Below are positions 11,342 to 21,579 of a DNA stretch of 64,000 bases, one piece after another. Under the pieces are notes generated by a model. It had not been told where the DNA came from. It made no database searches and saw nothing but the letters and a program-made list of their open reading frames with translations. The DNA is from Porpolomopsis calyptriformis. Taxonomy: Eukaryota; Basidiomycota; Agaricomycetes; Agaricales; Hygrophoraceae. Location of the stretch: contig OX621164.1 in the NCBI GenBank assembly GCA_951640195.1, positions 1,469,098 to 1,533,097 of the forward strand, read 5' to 3'. Numbering within the stretch: position 1 is the first letter of the stretch; each line of letters starts with the position of its first letter. Made by a program: the position numbers and the translations under genes.

Positions 11342-12016
11342 GGGTGCAGTCGGCCTGGCCGAGGATTACTCATCATGCTCCAGTTGTCGTCACCTCGAAC
11401 GGTGATGGCCTCCGCATCCAGAAAATAATCAGCACGAACATCCTCATTTGATTCACACGTTTGGTCAACAAAAAATACCGTTCCCACACTTTGTCACATC
11501 TCGAGGATTATCCTGGAACCCCGTTTCAGGGTACCCCACTTTCAAAACGCCAGGTTTCTTGTATTAGCCCGACGTGCAATGGCTTGGGTTACTAACAGAG
11601 GCAAACAAAGCTGATATTTGAAAATTAATTTATCATACACCTGTTTCAATATTCTACAATCAGGGTATTCACCTGATTTACTCGGCCGTAATCGTACCTT
11701 TGCGAAGTACTCGGCCATAATCGTGCCTTTGCGAAGTACTCGGCCATAATCGTGCCTTTGCGAAGTATACCGCGTTGGCTGATGCCGTGGAACGAATGAC
11801 ACATCACCACTTAGTCTTGTTTCCCACCGACGGTAAGTACGGACCCGCAAACCCCAAGCTGCAGAGATCCCGATTCTGCTTGATAAGCTCATTAGACGCT
11901 ACGATCACTGCGCCGCGGCCAGTGCTGATCGCGATAGCGGCATTACGTAACATATAAACTGTGGACGCGCTCTTAATAAACGTTGCCCCTTTATCACAAC
12001 TCTCTATTCACTCACC
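11342..12016. other. Intergenic region with a tandem repeat
   Basis: 675 bp upstream of both the rhodanese gene (- strand) and the small uncharacterised gene (+ strand). It must hold both promoters and contains the 29-bp triple repeat listed separately. The open frames crossing it show no family signal. Confidence 0.5.
11681..11767. repeat. Three tandem copies of a 29-bp unit
   Basis: Units at 11681-11709, 11710-11738 and 11739-11767. Copies 2 and 3 are identical; copy 1 differs at two positions (gta for ata, tac for tgc). The core is CTCGGCCATAATCGTGCC. The copies abut without spacers. The unit is not a multiple of three and lies between genes. Confidence 0.9.
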
Positions 12017-12509
12017 ATGGTTTATAAATTTCGTCGAAACGAAGTCCCTTGGGAAGTCGTTGAGAACAAGTCAGTGGAGCCGGTTCCCATATACTATGAA
12101 GATGACGGTAAATATCCTGACGATATGCCTTCGGTGGTCCCACAACTTAGCGCCTTTCCATGTAGACCTCGATATCTTGTCTGTGGGAGATGCAGACACT
12201 CGTGGAACATATATTTTTGACATGAAGGGTGCCCAAAGAGCCATAGAGTTCCGCAACGCCGTTCTGTTCGCTCGACAGCAGCTGCTTCAAGTAAACGCAA
12301 AGAAGGGTTTCAACTTACTTTTGCTCGAAAGGTAACCGCCACCCTTCCTATCCCAGGCTGACTGAGATTTCTTATTGCCGTCTAGCTGGAGTTTAACACT
12401 TTATCGAAGGGGAAAGCAGCATCGGGTCGAGGTCCAATACCGTGGTCGACCTGCGCTGAGTCGAAGCCCGTCTTGTCGTGCTCCACCATTCATTGGAGTT
12501 CTCGGCTGA
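12017..12509 (+). CDS. Uncharacterised small protein
   Basis: Three exons read through: 12017-12107, 12166-12331 and 12386-12509, ending at TGA and giving 126 aa. I do not recognise the family and see no signal peptide or membrane segment. The product begins MVYKFRRNEVPWEVVENK, continues with an acidic YYEDD region and DLDILSVGDADTRGTYIFD, then KGAQRAIEFRNAVLFARQQLL. A basic, tyrosine-containing segment ESWSLTLYRRGKQHRVEVQ leads to a proline/arginine-rich end, APPFIGVLG. The two in-frame splices make chance unlikely. Further coding-like segments follow at 12600-12840 but do not join cleanly, so the gene may be longer or may have lost its 3' part. Confidence 0.55.
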
Positions 12510-13016
12510 AAATGCAGTCTTGGGCACAAACCCGTAACGTTCAGGGGGGTTCGGTCAATGTACGAGAACAGCAGTACTATCAAAATAATATTATACCTTT
12601 CATACTCTCCGAGCCACCGTGATGGCAATGTCATGTTGCCCACGAGGCGTGTCACGCAGTCCGTCGAAGGGCCATCAGTTCAACAAGATTTTGAAGCCTT
12701 GGTCGGTATTTGACGAGCCCTTCTGGGAACTCTCACTGTCAGGAAGCAGAGAAATCATTCTTGTGAATATTGGCGTGGACTTTCTCACCACAAGTATAAG
12801 CGCCAGGCGGAGAAAAAGTGATAACGCGTCCAGTCAATAATTATCCATTTATCCTGGCTCGGAGTAATTCCTTCATGGAATACAGACCAAATTGACTGGT
12901 TAAAAATGTATGAAGACGCGGGCGGGAATTCATGCGAGTACAAGAGATCAACACAGACTCACTACGCACTCCCTCTGCTACACAAAGCTTTGATTTGGTT
13001 TTACGACATAAATACG
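12510..13016. other. Intergenic region with coding-like fragments
   Basis: 507 bp between the small uncharacterised gene and the stop of TUM1. One + strand frame reads RDGNVMLPTRRVTQSVEG at 12618-12672, and a 73-codon + strand open frame covers 12619-12840. Neither matches a family I know; they may be lost exons of the upstream gene or chance. Confidence 0.35.
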
Positions 13017-14279
13017 TCAATCATGATGCGTTCGCGCAATTTTACTTGAGCTTCTGTTGGCATAACCAGCCCAGGACTGTCAAGTGGCTTTAGCCCTAAT
13101 CCCTAGAATGCCGATCAAACTCACCTCATCATACAATCCAACACCCTTCGCACCTAAAAGATTTAAACCCAGCCACAAAATAGCAGCAGTCATCCCGCTA
13201 CCACAGGTGGTTATAACTTTTCTCTGCCCATTAACAATCCTTTCCACTTCTTGGGCGCCAACTAAGTTCACCAAAGCCTGACGTATAGCTGACGGTGGTA
13301 GGAAAGTGGTATATGATGCAGAAGAGATGGAGGAGGCCTGCGTCCTCAAAAATAGGTTGAATGGAAGAGAGAGGGAATGTGGTATGTGACCCGAGGGAAG
13401 CCCAGGGCGTGGTTCAGACTCGTTACCAGAATATCTGGATCAAGTTGTGGGACACAATTGGAAGAGTGCTAAATAACACTCACCGACCGTGTGAGCGTGC
13501 ATCTAGCACAAGTTGAGCCGTTGCATCTTGCGAGGGATCCAACGATGTGTTGGAAACTATCTGTTCATAACCTACCTGACATTTTACTACTAAGAAGCCA
13601 ATAATCTGGGATATACTTACTTTTGATTTGCTCAGCACATAAGACTGGGATGGGATAAGTCGTTCTCGCGACTTTTTGGGGCAGGATACTCTCCACTGGG
13701 TATCCATCCGACTCCCAACATGGCAAACCACCATCCAATAGGCTTGATCTTTCGTGCCCAAAGGCTCTGAACATGAAAAGCGCACGGGGGGATGAGAAAA
13801 CACCTTGCGAATCGTATCTGAGGACACACTATCAGATGATCTGCCTTGTATCTTAGTAAGAATGACATACAGGACGACGTGGGAGGAGGATGAGATGCCA
13901 AATTTCCCTGTTGTCCCATCGATAAATGACAGGAACCTTAATAATACATACCTCAGAAAGACACACCGCAGGCATCAGCAAAAATATGCCCATCGGGCAT
14001 CATATGTTTCAGGCCGAGTTCGTGTGGACTTGCTACAGCATCCAGATCGAGGTATTGACTACCCGGGATATGTTTCGATAGAAATTCGTCGTAAGCTTTG
14101 CGAGGGGAGTTTGGCATAAACCAGGAAGTATCGAGGATAGACACGTTTCCCATAGGGATGATATTCCTCAAGTGGGCAGGAGATATTAACAGTGGAGTAG
14201 GAGATGTAGAAATCGTCCTTGCCGGCACATAGGCAACGGGCCTGCGTGCGATATTTGAAAAAATGAGTGAAAATATCAT
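13017..14279 (-). CDS. TUM1: Two-domain 3-mercaptopyruvate/thiosulfate sulfurtransferase
   Basis: Moves sulfur from mercaptopyruvate or thiosulfate to acceptors; in yeast Tum1 feeds tRNA thiolation through Uba4 (family knowledge). The N-terminus (SNIARRPVAYVPARTISTSP) looks mitochondrial. Domain 1: VSILDTSWFMPNSPRKAYDE, HIPGSQYLDLDAVA, then after splicing CGKFGISSSSHVVLYDSQ and GVFSSPRALFMFRAFGH, then LLDGGLPCWESDGYPVES. Domain 2: QLVLDARSHGR, a PPSAIRQALVNLVGAQEVER helix and the active-site loop TCGSGMTAAILWLGL with catalytic Cys; the spliced last exon gives SWAGYANRSSSK. CGSGMTA is nearer the thiosulfate/mercaptopyruvate class than CRTGKRS. The ATG used is at 14277-14279. About seven exons. 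The start codon faces VMA5 across 45 bp. Confidence 0.93.
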
Positions 14280-14324
14280 CACAGCAGACGGCCTTGGACA
14301 ACAACTGTCAACAAACTCCTGACC

Positions 14325-15931
14325 ATGCCATCGGACCAGAGTACTTGGTTAATCGCTGTACCCCAAGACGGTGATTCCGAAGGCCTTCTTCATGAAACTT
14401 CTACAAAGCTTTCGCAGGAGTTGAGGTTCTCTCCCGACAATATCGCGCAGCTGTCTATTCCATCATTCAAAGTAATTCAATGATCGAATGGTTCTTTCCT
14501 TCTCATTCACTATGTTCATCCAGACTGGGACACTTGATCTTTTAATCGCCCTCTCAGAGGACCTACCAAAGTTGGACACATTTTTCACCGCGACCGTTGC
14601 CAAGACCGTCGACACTCTTCGGAATTTGCTGAATAATGACCCATCCAAGCTTGCCCAACATATTCTTGTTAACGAGCAGAAAGTTGACGATTACATCCTT
14701 AAAGGCTGGCGGTGGAACGAAGGCCGCTATGGTATACACAGAGGACTGCGTGAAATGATTGATGTCCTGAATAAGGTTCTTCCGTCAAGATCATGGGTGT
14801 TTCTACACTGATCATCGACGAATTCACCGAAGGAAATGAGTTCTATCGACAATATAATGAAATTGAAGCTCAGCAATTACAATGCAGTGAAAGGCTCTCT
14901 GGTTCAAATGCAGCGGAAGAAAACGTGAGCCGGAATTTTGCTTCTCGCAAAACAGGCTCCTGATGAATAGTTTCCAGTGGAAATCTTTCTGTAAGATCGC
15001 CCGCCGATATTGTCTCGAAAGACGATTTTATACACGATTCCGAATATTTGGAGACCCTGCTGGTAGCCGTTCCGAGGTGAGTCACACGACACTTCCGTGT
15101 CGCCTCAATCACCACGGAACATCCACGCAAAGAAATCTTCTCAAAGATTGGAACTCAAAATATGAACGGCTGACCCCAATGATAGTACCTCGCTCCTCAT
15201 CGTGCGTCGACCACGACACGATTGCAACGTGCGCACTAACATTCCTTCTGAAAGAGCTATCGCTTCCGACGACGATTATACCCTCTTCAGCGTAGCAATC
15301 TTCCGGAGGGTCCATGATCAGTTCGTGCAGAAATGTCGAGAGAACAAGTCAAGTCCCATTTGCCATGTCATTCGAATCACTCACATGATATGTTTGCAGG
15401 TTTGTTGTCCGGGACTTCGTTTATTCAGAGGAGCTTCTCGCTAAGCAACAAGAAGACCTGGCTACGGCAGATGTAACGGAGAAAGAGCTTTGGGTATTCA
15501 TGTCGTGGTTCGTAACTTGAGACTGTATTCCTAAGAACTTTCTTTTAGACCGAGCTCCTTCGACTGTCCCGGACGAATTTTTCGGAATCTTTCCAAATCC
15601 TTGTTCACCTGAAGGTTGTCCGCCTTTTCGTGGAAAGTGTATTGCGATACGGCCTACCAGCGAATTACATCGGGCTGGCAATAAAGGTCTGCCATTGTCA
15701 TGTACCCTGCCTGCTGATAAAAACTGTAGCTCGTCTTTACAGCCTGAGCCGAAATCGACCAAGAAAGTGCTCGCATATTTGCAGAGTCATTTTGCGTACC
15801 TCGGACCAGGGACTAATCGCGCCAGGTTGAAGCCAGGTGGAAACGAAGAGTTTGTCGGGGAATATCAGTCTCTCATGGAACAGGAATTCTTCGACTTTGT
15901 GTTGTTTGAAGTACCCTGGATCGTCAATTGA
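14325..15931 (+). CDS. VMA5: V-type proton ATPase subunit C
   Basis: Peripheral stalk subunit that links V1 and V0 and leaves during reversible disassembly of the vacuolar proton pump (family knowledge). Starts [20 protein letters not shown]. Spliced exons give [20 protein letters not shown], a [24 protein letters not shown] central segment, [20 protein letters not shown], an [20 protein letters not shown] helix and [19 protein letters not shown]. The C-terminus [17 protein letters not shown] is the family end. About nine exons; several splice sites were inferred from family continuity. Divergent from TUM1 with 45 bp between start codons, so the two 5' UTRs probably overlap. Confidence 0.93.
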
Positions 15932-16189
15932 TTTGAACAGCCACGGTGAACTGTCATTTCGTTACTCACTACTTGACATGGTACAGCCAACAGTGTAAGT
16001 GTATGTACACAACACGTATTTGTGTTTACATGGAGATGAACAGACTGAGATAACGGGGTTGAAGAACGAATACATTTTGGAGATGACAAGACCACAATGG
16101 ACATGTTCATCTTGTAGTAATATCGATGTCCGAGAGAATATCCATGAATACCTAACTGTGTCTATGGCTAGATGATTTTACCGTACAGA

Positions 16190-19100
16190 TCAGAGTCCCA
16201 GGTTCGAAATGACTCGCGAAACCTCTTCGACGGCGGCCTCGTCAAGGACCCGCCCAGACCGTTGAGCAGATGTTCCCACAACAGCCGACCGTGAAGATGT
16301 CGGAGGGCCATATACACTGGGAAAAGATGGAGCTGTGGCGGAAGACGGACTTGAGTTTTCACCGGTGTCACCGGTCGAAGTGGTTGGTGACTCAGGTGGA
16401 GGAAGCCGTGATGCGGACTCCGCGATGCGTGAAAGAGACATGGTCAAATCGAGTGACTGAGCACGATTTTGCAAAGATCGTGGTTTAGAGATTTGCTCCT
16501 TCATCTTTGCTTCCAGAAGCGAGTCTGAACCTCTTTTCGATGCATCGTCTGCATGCCTTGTGCGATGCGGGATGCCAGATCCCTGTATGTGAACATCTCA
16601 GTCATCGTGAATACGCAAAGAGGAGAAAGTATACAATAGGTGGTAACGGCGTCCAATACTCAAGGGAATGCCCGGGAACATAGTTGGGCTGTTGAGGGTC
16701 CTCGTGCTCCTCATAGTCATAGATGTAAGGCTGCGAATTGAAGAGGGCCTTAACGTCAGGCGAAGAGCTGGCAAGGCGGAGACGCCTGTCTCCTCCTACA
16801 TCGGGCCTCCCCATGTCCACAGAATCTTAAGATATACGCGTTAGTCAACTGGTCTGGTGGTTATAAAATTCTTCACCACGTGTCTTTGCTGCGGAAAGAA
16901 CTTTGCTATCAAAATGTGGGAAGGCATCCGCAAAGGAGTCTCCTCTTTTGTGAGTATGCGCCGTCGGGGATGGATAAACATGAATATTGTGGTTTATCAG
17001 GAATTGTTCCAGCATTTCTCTTGCGGTAATCAGGAAGTCGCTGTTGCTCCGCTGACAACGGAACTTGAAAGAATATTCAGAAGGAGTCTCAGGGCCAGAA
17101 GCTCCGTTACTCGGAGAACTTTTAATGTTTGGCACGATGGAGACTTGTAATTCGCGTTTGACTCGCTCAGCGAAGGCAGCAAATTCGGAAGAAGTGCTGA
17201 GACGGGGCAGGTCTACACTTGGGGGAACAGTCATGTCGGCTTCGAATGGGACGTGTTCCTATTACAAGGGTAGTGAGCTATATGGAATAAAACAGGTAGT
17301 GTTGCGCATACCAATAACATTGCTGCAGAAATTTGTACCTGGCTTTCAGGTCCAAATATAGTGACTACGTCCGATGCCGTTTCCTTGTCTGGGAAGCGGA
17401 CTCGAGAATTTGTTTTCGCTTCAATATCGTGTATGAATATAGCTTTTTCGCCCAAGAGAGTGCGGTGATATCGGCGAGGAATCGATACGGTTTCGTTCAC
17501 ATAATCTTTGTCCTGAAAGGATATTGATCCAATGTTCCGTACGAGACAAGAGACCCTGACCTTAGGATTAACCAACTCCATAACGGACTGCTTGAGATTA
17601 TCCAAGTTTATAGCATTCTTGGCGGGCGTTCTCGCAATGACATTGTCGTCGTTGTCGTTGTAGCCACCAAGAGCGGCAAACTCCTCGGCATTTGAAAACT
17701 TAACATAGACGCCATACTTCTTCATGATACGTTGGATGCTCCGACCACCTACACCAATGATGCGCTTATGGTATATCTCCGGGACGTGGAACGAAATCTC
17801 GGCTGGAAGTTCCTCTTGCAGCAACGACAGACCCTGGAGCACCGATCCGTCCGAGCCTGATATATCGATAAGGAAGTTGTGATCGTTGAACGTTTCAAAC
17901 TTGATTTTGACGTTCGTGGTCTGCATTATTTTGTTAATTTTACCATTCTTCTTGCCGCTGATAAATTCACGGTGTTCGTTTGACAGTTCAATCTGGAAAC
18001 GAATTTCGTGATGAAATGCCTGAAGGTAATTCTAATTAATAGCAAGAGGTGCATTTAGCAAGCAAGCCAACCTTGATGATCTCCAGCTCGGAAACCATGT
18101 TGACCGCAGCACGGACTTCGTGTTCAAGTCCATGCATCTCGAAACACATGCTTTTGAATACAACCTCTGCCCCGGTGGTAAAGGAGATTTGTTGGAGAAG
18201 AGTTGCGACTTGAGAGGCGGTAAGCGTGGTGGGAGGCAATAACACATTAAACTGAACGGGGAGCAGCCAGAATGATGCCACATAATACTGGCAGGCCTGG
18301 ATAACAAAAGATTGGTCACCGATCTAGACGATAGTCAGTGACGGAGGTGCGCACTAGTTGCATGATAGATCGGATAGTCCTTTGGATATTGACCCTATTG
18401 TCCCCGTAAACCGTGATTAAACTCGTTGAGCTACCTATAGGGGGGAATTGTATGAAGGTTGCGTTATCAGTCATCATGGACTTCAAATCATCCGAACGAT
18501 CCGTTAGCATCCAGTCCAATTTGCGTGGGAGGATGGCTGTATCCCGGGACATAATTGACTTGCTCTATATGACCAAGAAAAATTAGATCTGATTATGTGT
18601 AGAGGATGACAAGATACCTTGTTCATTGAAACTTGAAAAAGCATATCCCTGGCTCTTTGGACGCCAAAAAATTCGCCTGTGATCCAGATCACATTGTTGT
18701 CTTGTCGGAGAGGCGTCCCGTTGGAGGTGTTGGTGGTAGTGGAATTTGAGATGTCAGGGCCTACAAGGCCTTGTAAAGGCGAAGGGAGGTAGATATTGGT
18801 GGCCGTTTCCTCCTGGATTGATTGCAGGACAAAACGCTTCCTTCCGGAAATGATGGCGTGGAGTTTATTGTCTACTTCACAAAACTCCGCATGTAAACCA
18901 CTCTGGTGAAGGATGAGGAAGCTTGAAAACGATTTAAGGCAACAAAACACACCAATTCGTCCAGCATAACGAGTAACCGAACACGTGCAAGGTCCACAGA
19001 ATCCCCGTGTCCTGTGACAACCAACTCACAGACCCGTTCAGTTTCAAGACCGGACCAACCAGCACTGGTGTTGATTCCGTCCGGAGGGGTGCGATTGGAG

Positions 19101-19636
19101 AGGGAAAGCGGACTGTTGACAACAGCGATGTGCGCCAACGTTTGAGAGGCAATCTCGTCAAGTCTGCGGCGGACCTCTGGCTTGAGAGTGGGTTTGGATA
19201 ACGGAGAGTCAAGAATCTCGGAACGAGTTACTTTGATCGCCGCACGATGCTTCGATGAGCAGTCGAATCAGAAGATCATTATGGTCAAGAGGTAAGGACG
19301 CTCTACCTGCACCGGACACTCCTTGAGAATCATGCCTCGAGCAATCATTACTTGCTGGTAAGCTCCAGTGATGTGAAAATTCCACCCACGACCATGATCC
19401 GCTAATAAAAAGTGAACATGGCAGGAATGCAAAGTCATAGCCACCAGGGACAATTTTTGGACAGCATCAATGTCGGATTGGGTTGCCAAATCGGAAATAT
19501 TGTTAACCTGCTGAAGATGAGAGGCCGTAAAACAATCGGCCACGGGTGGTCTAACCTCTGTCCCCTGAAAGTCTGCAGGTGAGTGGAGGTGGCGCGACCG
19601 GCGTGGATAAGTAAAAGCTGTGGAGTAGACATCCAT
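16190..19636 (-). CDS. Multi-KH-domain RNA-binding protein (yeast YLL032C-like)
   Basis: Large probable RNA-binding protein of about 1,000 aa, with around ten exons. The clearest KH domain is at 17600-17900: EISFHVPEIYHKRIIGVGG, RSIQRIMKKYGVYVKF, with the GxxG loop read as GVGG. A following KH-like unit is VSIPRRYHRTLLGEKAIFIH (GEKA in place of GxxG). Weaker KH-like units lie upstream, one with HAIISGRKRFVLQSIQEET, another with LITVYGDNRVNIQRTIRSI. The C-terminus is low-complexity, rich in Ser, Pro and Arg, ending VSRVISNLGL. The layout of one strong and several degenerate KH units resembles the fungal YLL032C family rather than vigilin, which has many more units. The start at 19634-19636 is the first good ATG; an upstream exon cannot be excluded. 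RNA target unknown. Confidence 0.8.
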
Positions 19637-19858
19637 GTCCGCGGTCTGTAAGATGAGAATACGAGATGACGAGCACTTGTTTCACGGAGGGAGGATGTGG
19701 GTATGTGAATAGGAGGGTATTGACAAAGTGGTATCGATGTCGCTTTTTCCTGTATGAGCGGTGAGATGGAACTGAAACAGCGAAACAGGAATACGACAGG
19801 ACAGAGTGAGGGTGAGATGGAATTGATATATAAACAGTGGCCAGTCAAGACAAGCGGG

Positions 19859-19885
19859 AGTCAGTCACTCGGTGGCTGACTGACT
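19859..19885. repeat. 9-bp perfect inverted repeat with 9-bp loop, followed by T run
   Basis: AGTCAGTCA at 19859-19867 and its reverse complement TGACTGACT at 19877-19885 enclose a 9-nt loop; five T residues run from 19885. More GACTGA or TCAGTC copies lie to about 19945. TATATAAA lies about 25 bp upstream. The region is upstream of the KH gene. A transcription-factor cluster or a small folded RNA are both possible; nothing decides it. Confidence 0.6.
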
Positions 19886-21059
19886 TTTTCGACCAGTATG
19901 ATCTCAGTCAGTTTCTTGTCTCGCACTGACTCGTCTCACTGACTGCGGCTAGGAACGTAATTTGGATACTGCTACGAGACATTAGGGCGGTCCGAGCGAG
20001 GCAGGTCTCTTATACCAGTGGATGAAACCGCTATCTTCAAGTGCGAACCTCGTGTTTGACTTGTCGGGTCCGAAGTCAACAGGTTCATCACCAGTTTGAG
20101 GCGACGATAGCCAGAATAAACGGCTGTGACGCTCTGATGAATCAAAAATAAGATTTATTTCGTGGGTGCTGCCTCATAGCAGGAACCCAGGGAGCATGAA
20201 GACAACGTCAGTGCTGACGATTCGCATCTGTCGTATTCACTGATTGGGCTTTGTAACAATGTTTTGGGATGACAGAACCATCGTGTTGCGTATGAATATA
20301 ACGCATACACACTCATTCAGCACGCTCGTTCAATGCCAGCTGCTGGGCCCTTGTCCCACGAATAAGGCTTTGAATGAGATAGTTCGGCGACTCCAAAGAC
20401 GAAAGAAGTGGCAGTTTTCCTGGTGCGCTTTCTTCTGGTGTAACATTACAACAAACTTACCAAGTTACAGCTAGACGCCGGCGTATACAATCATGACTTT
20501 GTATACTTCCCTCACCAATACGCGCGAATTGCCCACGCTGACATGCCTCTGCTGCAATCTCATGTTCATCCTTCTTCGTGATTGTCAACGCATTTCTAAA
20601 ATTCCAAATCGTAGCCCTCACCGCTACCCAATCGCGGTTGGCTTTGAAACTGAGATGTACTCTGGAGGCCCATGACGGCAGACCCTCGGCCTCTGCAACC
20701 CGCAGTCGTGGTGGCGGTGGTCGAGGTGGTAGTAACGGACAGAGACACAACGTGGGTCAACGAACGAGTCAATCTCGCGACTCGAACAAGTCTAACCATT
20801 GGAGCTGGTGGCAAGGCAGGCCGCATAGAGAGGGCACGGCAACCTGAACCGTGAGGGGGACTGTTTACTCCCCAGGCTGCAGGGTAGGAAGTGGGAAGAT
20901 TGGCTTTACGAGACGAAGGATGATAGTTCGCGATGGGATTAAAGAAATAGTTAGGGACATGATTGTAACCACTAAGGTCAGTAAATACTGCACAGAGGTC
21001 ATTCAGTATCTCTGCACTTTCTGCGCCTTCATTGATGAATGAATTTTCGGTTGACCCCG

Positions 21060-21185
21060 TTCCTTCAGCCAGCGGCTTCATGACACCCTCAGACCCGCAC
21101 TGAGCTGCATACAAAAGCGGCGTATGACCTCCAAGTCTGCGTCAACATCATCACGCGCGACAAGCGGCTTATACAGTATATTCAC
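21060..21185 (-). pseudogene. Decayed ankyrin-repeat fragment
   Basis: On the - strand one frame reads GGHTPLLYAAQCGSEGVMK, a standard ankyrin repeat core. Immediately upstream, in a different frame, is PLVARDDVDAD, which looks like the end of the preceding repeat in fungal tandem ankyrin arrays (LLVARDDVNAD type). The two are separated by a frame change, and flanking repeats are not recognisable. Probably a relic of a larger ankyrin or NACHT-ankyrin gene of the kind that expands and decays in Agaricomycetes. Confidence 0.5.
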
Positions 21186-21579
21186 AACGAATATTCCACC
21201 ACCAATCATTGCTCAAGGGTTTCGAACAAATCGGCGTCTCGCAGTTGGGGATGAACGAGGTCCAAACTGTCCGTCAGGAAGGTTTTTCCATACACAATGA
21301 AGGGAATCCATGCAAGTTCGAAAGTGGTGTTAGTTAAGTGACGGGACGGTGTTGGACGAGCGGCATCTGATCACAAAAACGCAACCTCCGAAGGGACTGA
21401 AGGATACATGTAGGCTATTAGAGATTGGATTGAATTTACCCAAGATGTTGGTTTGCCCAAGACTATTGAAGATGATAATCTTTCCGCACTTCTAGCCGAT
21501 GAGGTTGACCAAGAGGGCGAGAGAGATCGAAAACCCTGCTTCGGGTTAGGGTTAATTTTATCGTTGGCTCGCTTTCACG

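Larger units (their letters stand above)
19637..21579. other. Gene-poor region
   Basis: About 1.9 kb between the KH gene and URB2, the longest stretch here without a supportable gene. It contains the KH gene promoter, a perfect 9-bp inverted repeat (19859-19885), a possible isolated - strand exon around 20520-20660 (NALTITKKDEHEIAAEAC followed by a GTGAGG donor) and the ankyrin-like fragment at about 21060-21185. No transposon termini or polymerase motifs seen. Confidence 0.5.

Noticed and set aside
11681..11767. CRISPR-like array
   Set aside because: Units are directly adjacent with no spacers, and the genome is eukaryotic.
11542..11892. 116-codon open frame on the - strand across the tandem repeat
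   Set aside because: The repeated peptide simply reflects the 29-bp DNA repeat; no family signal, no splice support.
20596..21114. 172-codon open frame on the - strand as a gene
   Set aside because: Only the ankyrin-like start is recognisable; the rest is low-complexity and there is no matching splice structure.
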